Positions 16,451-23,268 of a DNA stretch of 39,278 nt are shown here, piece after piece. The DNA comes from DATFLL01 sp035267785 (GTDB lineage Bacteria > Pseudomonadota > Gammaproteobacteria > DATFLL01): the NCBI GenBank assembly GCA_035267785.1, contig DATFLL010000082.1, forward strand, positions 1 through 39,278. Reading direction: 5' to 3'. The notes below the pieces were generated by a model. That model was given only the letters and a program-made list of their open reading frames with translations, searched no databases and was not told where the DNA came from. Position numbers and translations under genes: made by a program. How positions within the stretch are numbered: the first letter of the stretch is position 1; the number at the start of each line of letters is the position of its first letter.

Positions 16451-17452
16451 ATGTCCTCCGCCGCGCCGCGCATAGCACTGACCCCCGGGGAGCCGGCCGG
16501 CATCGGCCCGGATCTCTGTATCCAGCTCGCCCAGCAGCCCCGCGCGGCGGAGCTGGTCGCGGTGGCCGACCGGGACCTGCTGGCCGAGCGCGCAGAGGCC
16601 CTGGGCCTGCCGCTCACGCTGCGTGACTTCGACCCCGGCGTCGAGCCCCGGGCATCGGCACCGGCGACGCTGGCCTGCCTGCCGGTGGCGACCGCCGCGC
16701 CCGTCACGGCCGGTCACCTGGACCCCGCCAACGCCGGCTATGTGCTGCAGACGCTGGGAACGGCCGTCGACGGCTGCCTGAACGGCACCTTCGCCGCACT
16801 GGTGACCGGCCCGGTCCACAAGGGCGTCATCAACGAGGCGGGGATCGCCTTCACCGGCCACACCGAATTCCTGGCCGAGCGTACCGGCACGCCGCGCGTG
16901 GTGATGATGCTCGTTGCGCCGGGACTGCGCGTCGCCCTGGCCACCACCCACCTGCCGCTGAGCGCGGTCAGCGCCGCCATCACACCCGAGCTCCTGGACG
17001 AGGTCCTGACCATCCTGGACGCGGACCTGCGCCGGCGCTTTCGCATTGCCAGCCCGCGCATCCTGGTCTGTGGGCTCAACCCGCATGCCGGCGAAGGGGG
17101 ACACCTGGGGCGCGAGGAGATCGAGATCATCGGCCCGGTGCTGGAGCGCCTGCGCGCCCGCGGACTCAGCCTGGTCGGCCCTCTGCCGGCCGACACGCTG
17201 TTCACCCCCAAATACCTGGAGCACACCGACGCCGTGCTGGCCATGTATCACGATCAGGGGCTGCCCGTGCTCAAGCACATGGGCTTCGGCCAGGCCGTGA
17301 ACGTCACCCTGGGTCTGCCCATCGTGCGGACTTCGGTTGACCACGGCACTGCGCTGGAGCTGGCCGGCCGGGGGGGTGCCGACGCCGGCAGCCTGACTGC
17401 CGCCCTGGACTGCGCCCTGGACCTGATCGGGACGAGTACCGGGCATGGCTAA
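16451..17452 (+). CDS. pdxA: 4-hydroxythreonine-4-phosphate dehydrogenase
   Basis: PdxA oxidises 4-phosphohydroxy-L-threonine with NAD(P)+ in the DXP-dependent pyridoxal phosphate pathway; the product condenses with deoxyxylulose phosphate through PdxJ. The 333 residues show ALTPGEPAGIGPDL at the N-terminus, the GPVHKGVINEAGIAFTGHTEFLAE block, and the three metal-binding histidines H167, H212 and H267 (in THLPL, NPHAGEGGHLG and MYHDQGLPVLKH), exactly one residue displaced from those I recall in E. coli. The dehydrogenase lies 31 bases after surA, and its end overlaps rsmA by 8 bases. This is housekeeping in standard context. Confidence 0.96.
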   Translation: MSSAAPRIALTPGEPAGIGPDLCIQLAQQPRAAELVAVADRDLLAERAEALGLPLTLRDFDPGVEPRASAPATLACLPVATAAPVTAGHLDPANAGYVLQTLGTAVDGCLNGTFAALVTGPVHKGVINEAGIAFTGHTEFLAERTGTPRVVMMLVAPGLRVALATTHLPLSAVSAAITPELLDEVLTILDADLRRRFRIASPRILVCGLNPHAGEGGHLGREEIEIIGPVLERLRARGLSLVGPLPADTLFTPKYLEHTDAVLAMYHDQGLPVLKHMGFGQAVNVTLGLPIVRTSVDHGTALELAGRGGADAGSLTAALDCALDLIGTSTGHG

Positions 17453-18305
17453 CCGACGCCCGGGCCGCGGACCGGCCGCCGGAGACGGTACACCGCGCCC
17501 GCGCAAGCGCTTTGGCCAGAACTTCCTGCATGACGGGCGCGTCATCGAGCGCCTGCTCGGCGCCATAGCGCCCCGGCCCGGCCAGCGCCTGGTCGAGATC
17601 GGCCCCGGCCTGGGCGCCCTGACCGCCGTCCTGCTGCCGCGCCTGGGCTCGATGGACGTGGTCGAGCTCGACCGCGATCTGCTGCCCCACCTGGAATCCG
17701 CCTGCGCCGGCCTGGGCGAGCTGCGCGTGCACCAGGCCGACGCCCTGACCTTCGACTTCTGCAGCCTGGCGAGCGGGCCGGGGGCGAGCGGGCCGGGGGC
17801 CGAGCGCCTGCGCGTGGTCGGCAACCTGCCCTACAACATCTCGACGCCCCTGCTGTTCCATTTGATCGACCAGCTCGCCTGCATCCACGACATGCACTTC
17901 ATGCTGCAAAAGGAGGTGGTGGACCGCCTGGCCGCCGAGCCCGGCAGCGGCGCCTACGGCCGTCTGAGCGTCATGGTCCAGTACCACTGCCGGGTCGAGA
18001 AGCTGTTCGGCGTGGGACCGGGGGCCTTTCGCCCGCCGCCCAAGGTGGACTCGGCCGTGGTGCGCCTGGTCCCGCACCCGAGCCCGCCCGTGACCGTAGA
18101 CGATCCGGCCGCCCTGTCCCGGGTCGTGGCCCGGGCCTTCGGCCAGCGGCGCAAGACCCTGCGCAACGCCCTCAAGGACACGCTGGACGCCGCCGCCATC
18201 GAGGCCGCCGGCATCGACCCTGGCTGGCGGGCCGAGCGCCTGACCCTCACCCAGTTCGCTGCCCTGGCCAACGCCCTCGCGGCTGCACCGGATCCGCACG
18301 GGTAA
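17445..18305 (+). CDS. rsmA: 16S rRNA (adenine(1518)-N(6)/adenine(1519)-N(6))-dimethyltransferase
   Basis: RsmA (KsgA) dimethylates two adjacent adenines in helix 45 of 16S rRNA late in small-subunit assembly. Signature blocks are KRFGQNFLHD at residues 21-30, the SAM-binding EIGPGLGALT at 51-60, VVELDRDLLPHL, and catalytic motif IV NLPYNIS near residue 127. The 286 residues are slightly above the norm, partly because a 15-base tandem duplication adds SGPGA twice (residues 110-119) just before motif IV. The ATG at 17445 overlaps pdxA by 8 bases, indicating coupled translation. In many relatives apaG follows directly; here an unrelated gene intervenes. Confidence 0.97.
   Translation: MANRRPGRGPAAGDGTPRPRKRFGQNFLHDGRVIERLLGAIAPRPGQRLVEIGPGLGALTAVLLPRLGSMDVVELDRDLLPHLESACAGLGELRVHQADALTFDFCSLASGPGASGPGAERLRVVGNLPYNISTPLLFHLIDQLACIHDMHFMLQKEVVDRLAAEPGSGAYGRLSVMVQYHCRVEKLFGVGPGAFRPPPKVDSAVVRLVPHPSPPVTVDDPAALSRVVARAFGQRRKTLRNALKDTLDAAAIEAAGIDPGWRAERLTLTQFAALANALAAAPDPHG
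17771..17800 (+). repeat. Perfect 15-bp tandem duplication inside rsmA
   Basis: The unit GAGCGGGCCGGGGGC occurs twice without interruption (17771-17785 and 17786-17800). It keeps the frame and encodes the repeated pentapeptide SGPGA in the loop between the SAM-binding half and the NLPY motif. It looks like a recent slippage event and may vary in copy number among strains. Confidence 0.9.
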
Positions 18306-18336
18306 GAGTGTCCGTGCTGCGCCTGCAGGTCCGCTA

Positions 18337-18368
18337 TTGCGCCAAACACGTCGGCATAATTCTATAAT
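18337..18368 (+). promoter_or_regulatory. Possible promoter before the HExxH protein gene
   Basis: A perfect TATAAT lies at 18363-18368 in an AT-rich patch after rsmA. The nearest -35-like hexamer, TTGCGC at 18337-18342, is 20 bases away, longer than optimal. If used, it would give a leader of about 85 bases and make the HExxH gene, and perhaps apaG and apaH, independent of the lptD transcript. Confidence 0.35.
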
Positions 18369-18459
18369 TGTCCCGATTGGCAGGCTAAGGGCAAGGTGTC
18401 ATCGACGTGGTTCACGAGCCCTGGCGAACCGGGCCTCGGACGGTGATAATGCGGACCCC

Positions 18460-18990
18460 ATGGAGACAACCCGCCAGACATCCCCGATTGCCGCAGCACC
18501 CGACGTCCTGCGCTGCGGCCAGGCCAATCCTGCGGCCCTGGCAGCCCTGGCAGACCGCTACAGCGCCGTGCTCGCCTGGATCGAACCCGATGCGGCGATC
18601 CCCGGCAGTTTCTGGGGCGAGTGCGAGGCCGGCCTGGTCGGCAACACACTGTATGTGCGCCGGGACACGCCCGTGCACTCGGCCCTGCACGAGCTCTGTC
18701 ACTACATCTGCATGGATGGGGCACGCCGCGCCGGGCTGCACACCGACGCCGGCGGCGACTACGAGGAGGAAAACGGCGTGTGCTTCCTCCAGATCCTGCT
18801 GGCCGATGCCCTGCCCGGCGTCGGCCGCGAGCGCATGCTGGGCGACATGGATGCCTGGGGCTACAGCTTTCGCCTCGGCTCGGCCCGGGCCTGGTTCGAG
18901 TCCGACGCCGAGGACGCGCGCGACTGGCTGCTGGCCCACGACCTTATCGACGCCGAACTGCGCCCCACGGGTCGGCTGCGCCGCGACTAG
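18460..18990 (+). CDS. Hypothetical protein with an HExxH (HELCH) metalloprotease-like motif
   Basis: I do not recognise this 176-residue protein as a named family. It contains H77-E-L-C-H81 in HSALHELCHYICMD, followed about 20 residues later by YEEENGVCFLQILLADALPG (Glu 102-104). This arrangement, HExxH, then Glu and a helix rich in large hydrophobics, resembles gluzincin peptidases of the ImmA/IrrE kind and suggests a zinc site of two His and one Glu. No signal peptide or membrane helix is present, so it should be cytoplasmic. Before the motif, GNTLYVRRDTPVHSAL looks like the edge strand of such a fold. ATG 18460 is chosen since upstream residues look non-coding. It stands between rsmA and apaG, where related genomes usually have nothing. 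No partner antitoxin or repressor gene is visible. Confidence 0.75.
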   Translation: METTRQTSPIAAAPDVLRCGQANPAALAALADRYSAVLAWIEPDAAIPGSFWGECEAGLVGNTLYVRRDTPVHSALHELCHYICMDGARRAGLHTDAGGDYEEENGVCFLQILLADALPGVGRERMLGDMDAWGYSFRLGSARAWFESDAEDARDWLLAHDLIDAELRPTGRLRRD

Positions 18991-18997
18991 CGCCGTC

Positions 18998-19013
18998 GCG
19001 GGCGGTTGCCCGC
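18998..19013 (+). terminator. GC stem-loop after the HExxH gene
   Basis: GCGGGC (18998-19003), loop GGTT, GCCCGC (19008-19013): a perfect 6-bp GC stem beginning 8 bases after the stop codon. No T-run follows, so it may be a weak terminator, a pause site or a 3'-end stabiliser. The rest of the 136-base spacer up to apaG shows no clear promoter. Confidence 0.35.
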
Positions 19014-19126
19014 TCCCGGGGTGCTGACTATGCTCAAGGCACGCCGGCCTCGCTTCGCCTTCACGGATACTACGCGCCCGACGCGCCGCGCTTGCGCCCG
19101 CCGCGGCCATACGGTGAAATAGCGCC

Positions 19127-19513
19127 ATGAGCGAATCCCAGCCCCCCTACAACTTCGAAGTCGACGTCGAGACCAACTTCGTCCCGGACCAGTCCGATCC
19201 GGACGATCGCCGTTACGTCTTCGCCTACACCATCACCATCCGCAACGTCGGCGCCGTCCCCGCCAAGCTGCTCACCCGCCACTGGGTGATCACCGACGCC
19301 GACGGACGCGTGCAGGAGGTGCGCGGTGAAGGCGTCGTGGGCGAACAGCCGCACCTGGAGCCGGGCGAAGGATTCCGCTATACCAGCGGCACCATGCTCG
19401 AGACGCCGGTGGGCAGTATGCAGGGCAGCTATCATATGGTCGCCGACGACGGCGTGGAATTCGACACCGAGATCCAGCCCTTCACGCTGTCGGTCCCGCA
19501 CACCCTGCACTGA
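19127..19513 (+). CDS. apaG: Co2+/Mg2+ efflux-associated protein ApaG
   Basis: This is a 128-residue single-domain protein with an immunoglobulin/fibronectin-like beta fold (DUF525). Family signatures are YNFEVDVETNFVPDQSDPDDRRYVFAY near the start, then LLTRHWVITDADGRVQEVRGEGVVGEQP and the FRYTSGTMLETPVGSMQGSY block. Its genetic link to cobalt resistance and magnesium efflux comes from enteric bacteria; the molecular action is unclear, with phosphate-group binding suggested. It normally lies between rsmA and apaH, and here both flanks hold an extra gene. The ATG at 19127 has only a weak ribosome site (GGTGAAA) upstream. Confidence 0.95.
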   Translation: MSESQPPYNFEVDVETNFVPDQSDPDDRRYVFAYTITIRNVGAVPAKLLTRHWVITDADGRVQEVRGEGVVGEQPHLEPGEGFRYTSGTMLETPVGSMQGSYHMVADDGVEFDTEIQPFTLSVPHTLH

Positions 19514-19552
19514 ATTCGGCCGCGGCGGACCGACGCCGGAAGGTCTCTTGTC

Positions 19553-20170
19553 ATGTCATTGCGGCACAGTTACCGCCTGATCGCCCCGATCTACGACACC
19601 GTGGTCGCCGCGCCCACGCGCGCCATGCGCGCGGCGAGTCTGGCGCGGCTCGAGGCCATGGAACGCGGACGCGTGCTGATCGCCGGCATCGGCACCGGAC
19701 TCGATCTGCCGCATCTTGTCCAAGGTAACGACTATGTCGGCCTCGACATCACCCTGGCGATGCTGCACCGGGCGCGCCGGCGCATGGCCGACCCACCGGC
19801 GGCGCTGCAGTGCGGCGACGTCATGGCGATGCCCTATCGCGACGAGAGCTTCGACGTGGTCCTCATGCACCTGATCCTCGCGGTCGTCCCGCAGCCGAAC
19901 CTCGCGCTGCGCGAGGCACAGCGCGTTTTGCGCCCCGGCGGTCGCCTGCTCATCGTCGACAAATTCCTGCGACCCGGTCAGCGCGCGCCGCTGCGCCGCT
20001 TGATCAGCCCGCTGCTCGGGCGCATCGCCACACGCACGGATGTCACCTTCGAAGACCTGATCGCCGAATGCCCGCAACTGGCGATGGTAAGCGACACGCC
20101 GCAGCTTGCCGGCGGCTGGTTCCGCCGCATCGAGCTGCAAAAGTCTTCCGTGGTCGGAGCGGCGCCATGA
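19553..20170 (+). CDS. Class I SAM-dependent methyltransferase (UbiE-like)
   Basis: This is a 205-residue small-molecule or lipid methyltransferase of the Rossmann-like class I fold. Motif I is VLIAGIGTGLDLPHL (about residues 41-55), the acidic residue after strand 2 is in YVGLDIT, motif II-like CGDVMAMPYRDESFDVVLMHLIL follows, and LRPGGRLLIVD is motif III. The N-terminal YRLIAPIYDTVV resembles UbiE and phosphatidylethanolamine N-methyltransferases, and LRPGQRAPLRRL after motif III resembles the same group. The substrate is not determinable. Its stop overlaps the apaH start as ATGA, so the two are translationally coupled, which is unusual for the apaG-apaH pair. No membrane segment is seen. 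Confidence 0.85.
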   Translation: MSLRHSYRLIAPIYDTVVAAPTRAMRAASLARLEAMERGRVLIAGIGTGLDLPHLVQGNDYVGLDITLAMLHRARRRMADPPAALQCGDVMAMPYRDESFDVVLMHLILAVVPQPNLALREAQRVLRPGGRLLIVDKFLRPGQRAPLRRLISPLLGRIATRTDVTFEDLIAECPQLAMVSDTPQLAGGWFRRIELQKSSVVGAAP

Positions 20171-21009
20171 GCACTTACGTCATCGGCGACGTACAGGGCT
20201 GCTTCGACGAGCTCCAACGCCTGCTGGACAGTCTCCATTTCGACCCGTCCCGCGATCGCATTTGGTTCACCGGCGACCTCGTCAACCGCGGGCCCAAGTC
20301 ACTGCAGGCGCTGCGCCTTGCGCGCGAGCTCGATGCCGTGAGCGTGCTCGGCAACCATGACCTGCACCTGCTCGCCGTCAGCGAAGGCATCGACGATCAC
20401 CAGGGCGACAGCGACACCCTCGGCCCCATACTGGCCGCCCACGATCGCGACGAGCTGCTCACCTGGCTGCGCCGCCGCCCGCTGCTGCACCACGATGCGG
20501 AGTTGGGCTTTGTCATGATCCACGCCGGCCTGCCGCCGCAGTGGGACCTCGCCTCGGCCAAGACATGTGCAGCCGAGGTCGAGGCCGTGCTGCGCGGACC
20601 CGACTACCGCGAGTTCTTCGCCAACATGTACGGCAACGAACCCGACCGCTGGCCGGGGCCCGGCGAGCCGCCGCTCACCGGGATGGACCGGCTGCGCTTC
20701 ATCGTCAACTGCTTCACTCGACTGCGCTACTGCAGCCCGGATGGACACCTGGCGCTCAAGGCCAAGGGAGCACCGGGCACCCAGCCCGAAGGCACGATCC
20801 CCTGGTTCGAGATCCCCGAACGCGCCAGCCGCGACACGAATATCGTGTTCGGTCACTGGTCGACCCTGGGCTACTACGCCGCCAACGGCATCTGGGCACT
20901 GGATACCGGCTGCCTGTGGGGCGGCCAGCTCACCGCGCTGCGCCTCGGCCCCGACCCCGTCGCCCTCAGCGTCGACTGCCCCGAAGCCCGCCGCCCCGGC
21001 TACGGCTGA
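20167..21009 (+). CDS. apaH: Diadenosine tetraphosphatase (symmetrical Ap4A hydrolase)
   Basis: ApaH splits Ap4A into two ADP and also removes Np4-type caps from RNA in enteric bacteria. It is a metallophosphoesterase of 280 residues, a normal length. The metal-site motifs are visible: GDVQGC (residues 7-12), GDLVNRGP, GNHDLHLL, then IHAGLPPQWD and the late GHWSTLG. The start is ATG 20167, which overlaps the preceding methyltransferase stop by four bases. In E. coli folA follows apaH; here folA lies 7 kb away on the other strand, beyond the MoxR operon. No terminator is obvious after the stop. Confidence 0.96.
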   Translation: MSTYVIGDVQGCFDELQRLLDSLHFDPSRDRIWFTGDLVNRGPKSLQALRLARELDAVSVLGNHDLHLLAVSEGIDDHQGDSDTLGPILAAHDRDELLTWLRRRPLLHHDAELGFVMIHAGLPPQWDLASAKTCAAEVEAVLRGPDYREFFANMYGNEPDRWPGPGEPPLTGMDRLRFIVNCFTRLRYCSPDGHLALKAKGAPGTQPEGTIPWFEIPERASRDTNIVFGHWSTLGYYAANGIWALDTGCLWGGQLTALRLGPDPVALSVDCPEARRPGYG

Positions 21010-21045
21010 GCCGCCGAGAGCTCATGCAATATCGACCTTGTCATT

Positions 21046-21083
21046 AACCACGGAGGACACGGAGACACAGAGACAACACAGAG
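21046..21083 (+). repeat. Intergenic repeat, copy 1 (forward)
   Basis: The 27-base core at 21046-21072 reads AACCACGGAGGACACGGAG then ACACAGAG, and is followed by a further CACAGAG at 21077-21083. It consists of loose 8-10-base subunits of the form CAC-R-GAG-GA. It matches copy 3 at 25 of 27 positions in the opposite orientation. Confidence 0.85.
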
Positions 21084-21187
21084 AAACGCATTTTCCCAAT
21101 GTTTCTCGGCGCTGTATGTCGATACCAAATCGATAGGTCACGATCCACTGGCGACCACCCGAACGACAACAGAATTCGACACACTCG

Positions 21188-21219
21188 GCGTCCTCCGTAT
21201 CTCTGTGCCCTTTATGGTT
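21188..21219 (-). repeat. Intergenic repeat, copy 2 (reverse, diverged)
   Basis: Read on the minus strand it starts AACCATAAAGGGCACAGAG and continues with ATACGGAGGACGC. It has the same AACC head and CACRGAG/CGGAGGAC subunits as the other copies but in a diverged arrangement, as expected for an older family member. Confidence 0.65.
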
Positions 21220-21293
21220 CCTCCCGGAGCGCAGTTGTCGACGGAGGAGCGCCGTCGCCAGATGGCACCAATACGCATTCAAAATTTTTCTTA

Positions 21294-21326
21294 CTCTGTG
21301 CCTCTGTGTCCTCCGTGGTTCCTTCC
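21294..21326 (-). repeat. Intergenic repeat, copy 3 (reverse)
   Basis: Read on the minus strand the core (21320 to 21294) is AACCACGGAGGACACAGAG then GCACAGAG. It differs from copy 1 at two of 27 positions. Copies 1 and 3 are inverted relative to each other and about 220 bases apart, so a transcript through the spacer could fold them together. Confidence 0.85.
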
Positions 21327-21416
21327 AGAGCGTCGGCAAGCACACCCAAGCGGCTATTTTCAAAAGAGTATTTCGTACATCGACGCTGGAACGTTTGCGC
21401 GCCGGCTAAAGTCCCG

Positions 21417-21445
21417 TTGCGAAATGACGATTAAGCCATTAGCAT
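21417..21445 (+). promoter_or_regulatory. Possible promoter of the RDD-to-DUF58 operon
   Basis: TTGCGA (21417-21422) and TAGCAT (21440-21445) are 17 bases apart, each matching four of six consensus positions, inside the AT-rich patch. It would give a leader of roughly 140 bases. The match is modest, but the location is the natural one for a promoter of this operon. Confidence 0.28.
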
Positions 21446-21593
21446 GATTTTCATAATAAATTCGACCCTTGGGGCGCCGCGGAGCGGCTGCGGCAGGCGT
21501 CGGTCGAAGCACAAAATGGAGCGGGAGTTCCATAGGAGTGGCAGTGAACGATCCCTATCAGGCACTTCGCGTCCATCAGGGCATCGCGGCGGC

Positions 21594-22277
21594 ATGATGC
21601 TCGACACCGTGCGCGATATTGAAACGCCCGAGGGCGTGGAGCTCGGGCTGCGCGCCGCGGGTTTGCCCGTGCGCGCGATGGCCTGGATCATCGACTTCCT
21701 GATCCGTTTCGGTATCGACGTTGCACTGGTCGTCGCCCTGACTCCACTGGGCCGCTTCGGCGTGGGTCTCATGTTCATCGCCGTTTTCCTCAACGAGTGG
21801 TTCTATAACGTCCTGTTCGAGGTCCTGCGTGACGGTGCCACGCCGGGCAAACGCAGCATGGGTATCAAGGTGGTCCACGACGACGGCACGCCCATCGGGT
21901 GGTCGGCCTCGCTGGTGCGCAACCTGCTGCGCGTGGCGGACTTTCTGCCGACCTGTTACGCCTTCGGCATCGTGACCATGCTGCTGCACCGCGACTTCAA
22001 GCGCCTGGGCGATATCGCCGGCGGTACCCTGGTGGTCTATGCCGACAGCCTCAGCGCACCGCCGGCCCTGCCCGAGGTCCGACCCGAGCCGGCGCCGCTG
22101 GCGCTCAGCGGCACCGAGCAGCACGCCCTCGTGCGTTTCGCCGAGCGGGCCAATACCCTGACGCCCGAGCGGGCCGAAGAGCTCGCCGATATCCTCGAGC
22201 CGCTCACCGGTACGCGGGGCGAGACCGGTATTCGCCGGGTGCTGCAGTATGCCAACTACCTCATTGGGCGCCGCTGA
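21594..22277 (+). CDS. RDD-family membrane protein
   Basis: This 227-residue inner-membrane protein carries an RDD domain (PF06271-type). GLRAAGLPVRAMAWIIDFLIRFGIDVALVV contains the Arg and Asp residues that name the family, a second hydrophobic segment follows (VGLMFIAVFLNEWFYNVLFEVL), and GATPGKRSMGIKVV is the conserved block after it. The C-terminal third, after a Pro-rich linker, is soluble (RFAERANTLTPERAEELADIL). RDD proteins are poorly understood; some have been linked to ion transport. ATG 21594 is used (ATG 21597 is adjacent); the frame is open from 21444, but the extra 50 residues are basic low-complexity sequence. It opens a six-gene operon ending with DUF58. Confidence 0.87.
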   Translation: MMLDTVRDIETPEGVELGLRAAGLPVRAMAWIIDFLIRFGIDVALVVALTPLGRFGVGLMFIAVFLNEWFYNVLFEVLRDGATPGKRSMGIKVVHDDGTPIGWSASLVRNLLRVADFLPTCYAFGIVTMLLHRDFKRLGDIAGGTLVVYADSLSAPPALPEVRPEPAPLALSGTEQHALVRFAERANTLTPERAEELADILEPLTGTRGETGIRRVLQYANYLIGRR

Positions 22278-22290
22278 GGCCAAAGCACAC

Positions 22291-23268
22291 ATGAACCAGG
22301 AACGCTTCGAACAACTCCATCAGGCGCAGTGGCAGCAGCTCGAGCAGTGGCTCGAGGCACGCCGCGACAAGAAGCGTAAGGCGGACAACGATGAGACCAC
22401 TGCCGCCTTTCCCCACCTGTATCGTCAGGTCTGTCATCACCTGGCGCTGGCGCGCGAGCGCCATTACAGCAACCACCTGGTCGAGCGCCTGAACAAGCTG
22501 GCTCTGGAGGGCCACACCCAGCTGTACCGCTCGCGCACGGGGATACTGATGAACATCGTGCGTTTCGTACTCGTCGGGTTTCCGGTATTGGTTCGGCGCG
22601 AATCGCGCGTGTTCTGGCTCGCGGCCCTGCTCTTCTATGGGCCGCTGGTGGCGATGTGGTTTACGGTCCAGCAATGGCCTGACGTGGCCTACAGCGTCAT
22701 GAGCGCACCGCAGACCCGGCAGTACGAACAGATGTACAGCCCCGATCGCAAGGTCCTCGGCCGCGAGCGTCAAGCCGACAGCAATTTCTATATGTTCGGG
22801 GTCTATATCTGGAACAACATCGGCATCGGCTTCCGCACCTTCGCCACCGGTCTGTTGTTCGGCTTGGGCAGCCTGTTCCTTCTGATCTTCAACGGCGTGG
22901 TCATCGGCACCGTCGCAGGTCATCTCACACACCTGGGTTATATCAGTACGTTCTATTCCTTCGTGGTGGGGCACTCCGCCTTCGAGCTCACCGCCATCGT
23001 GATCTCCGGGGCGGCGGGCCTGAAGCTGGGCCTGGCCCTGATACGCCCCGGCCGGCGCTCGCGCCTGCGCGCCCTGCGCGAGGCGGCGGCGATCAGCGTC
23101 CGGCTGATCTTCGGCGTGATTCTGTTCCTGGTGATCGCCGCCTTCATCGAGGCCTTCTGGTCCTCGACCACGGCCTTCGCGCCGCAAGTGAAATACTTCG
23201 TCGGCGGCCTGCTGTGGCTGACGGTCATTTCGTATCTGCTGCTGATGGGACGCGGTCGTGAGACTTGA
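22291..23268 (+). CDS. Stage II sporulation protein M (SpoIIM)-like membrane protein
   Basis: This 325-residue integral membrane protein of the SpoIIM/DUF95 family has about five membrane spans (roughly 105-130, 190-215, 225-255, 270-295 and 300-320) after a soluble, basic N-terminal region (about 1-85). The family signature is VVGHSAFELTAIVISGAAGLKLG, the His/Glu motif inside the membrane. In Bacillus SpoIIM works with SpoIID and SpoIIP in peptidoglycan remodelling during engulfment, but in non-sporulating bacteria the family is found with RDD and MoxR genes and its role is unknown. ATG 22291 is chosen, 13 bases after the RDD stop. The end overlaps the next gene by 11 bases. Confidence 0.87.
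   Translation: MNQERFEQLHQAQWQQLEQWLEARRDKKRKADNDETTAAFPHLYRQVCHHLALARERHYSNHLVERLNKLALEGHTQLYRSRTGILMNIVRFVLVGFPVLVRRESRVFWLAALLFYGPLVAMWFTVQQWPDVAYSVMSAPQTRQYEQMYSPDRKVLGRERQADSNFYMFGVYIWNNIGIGFRTFATGLLFGLGSLFLLIFNGVVIGTVAGHLTHLGYISTFYSFVVGHSAFELTAIVISGAAGLKLGLALIRPGRRSRLRALREAAAISVRLIFGVILFLVIAAFIEAFWSSTTAFAPQVKYFVGGLLWLTVISYLLLMGRGRET

Larger units (their letters stand above)
21010..21593. other. Gene-free spacer with repeats, 584 bp
   Basis: This is the only stretch over 300 bases without a gene. It holds three copies of a purine-biased intergenic repeat (listed separately) between about 21044 and 21326, then an AT-rich patch (about 21340-21465), unusual for this GC-rich window, with a possible promoter for the RDD gene. 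Short reading frames cross the repeats on both strands, but their products are low-complexity translations of the repeat. I see no RNA gene or transposase. Confidence 0.8.

Noticed and set aside
21022..21434. Short open frames across the intergenic repeats on both strands
   Set aside because: Their products are translations of the CACRGAG repeat units (for example LCASVSSVV), a known source of false small-protein calls.
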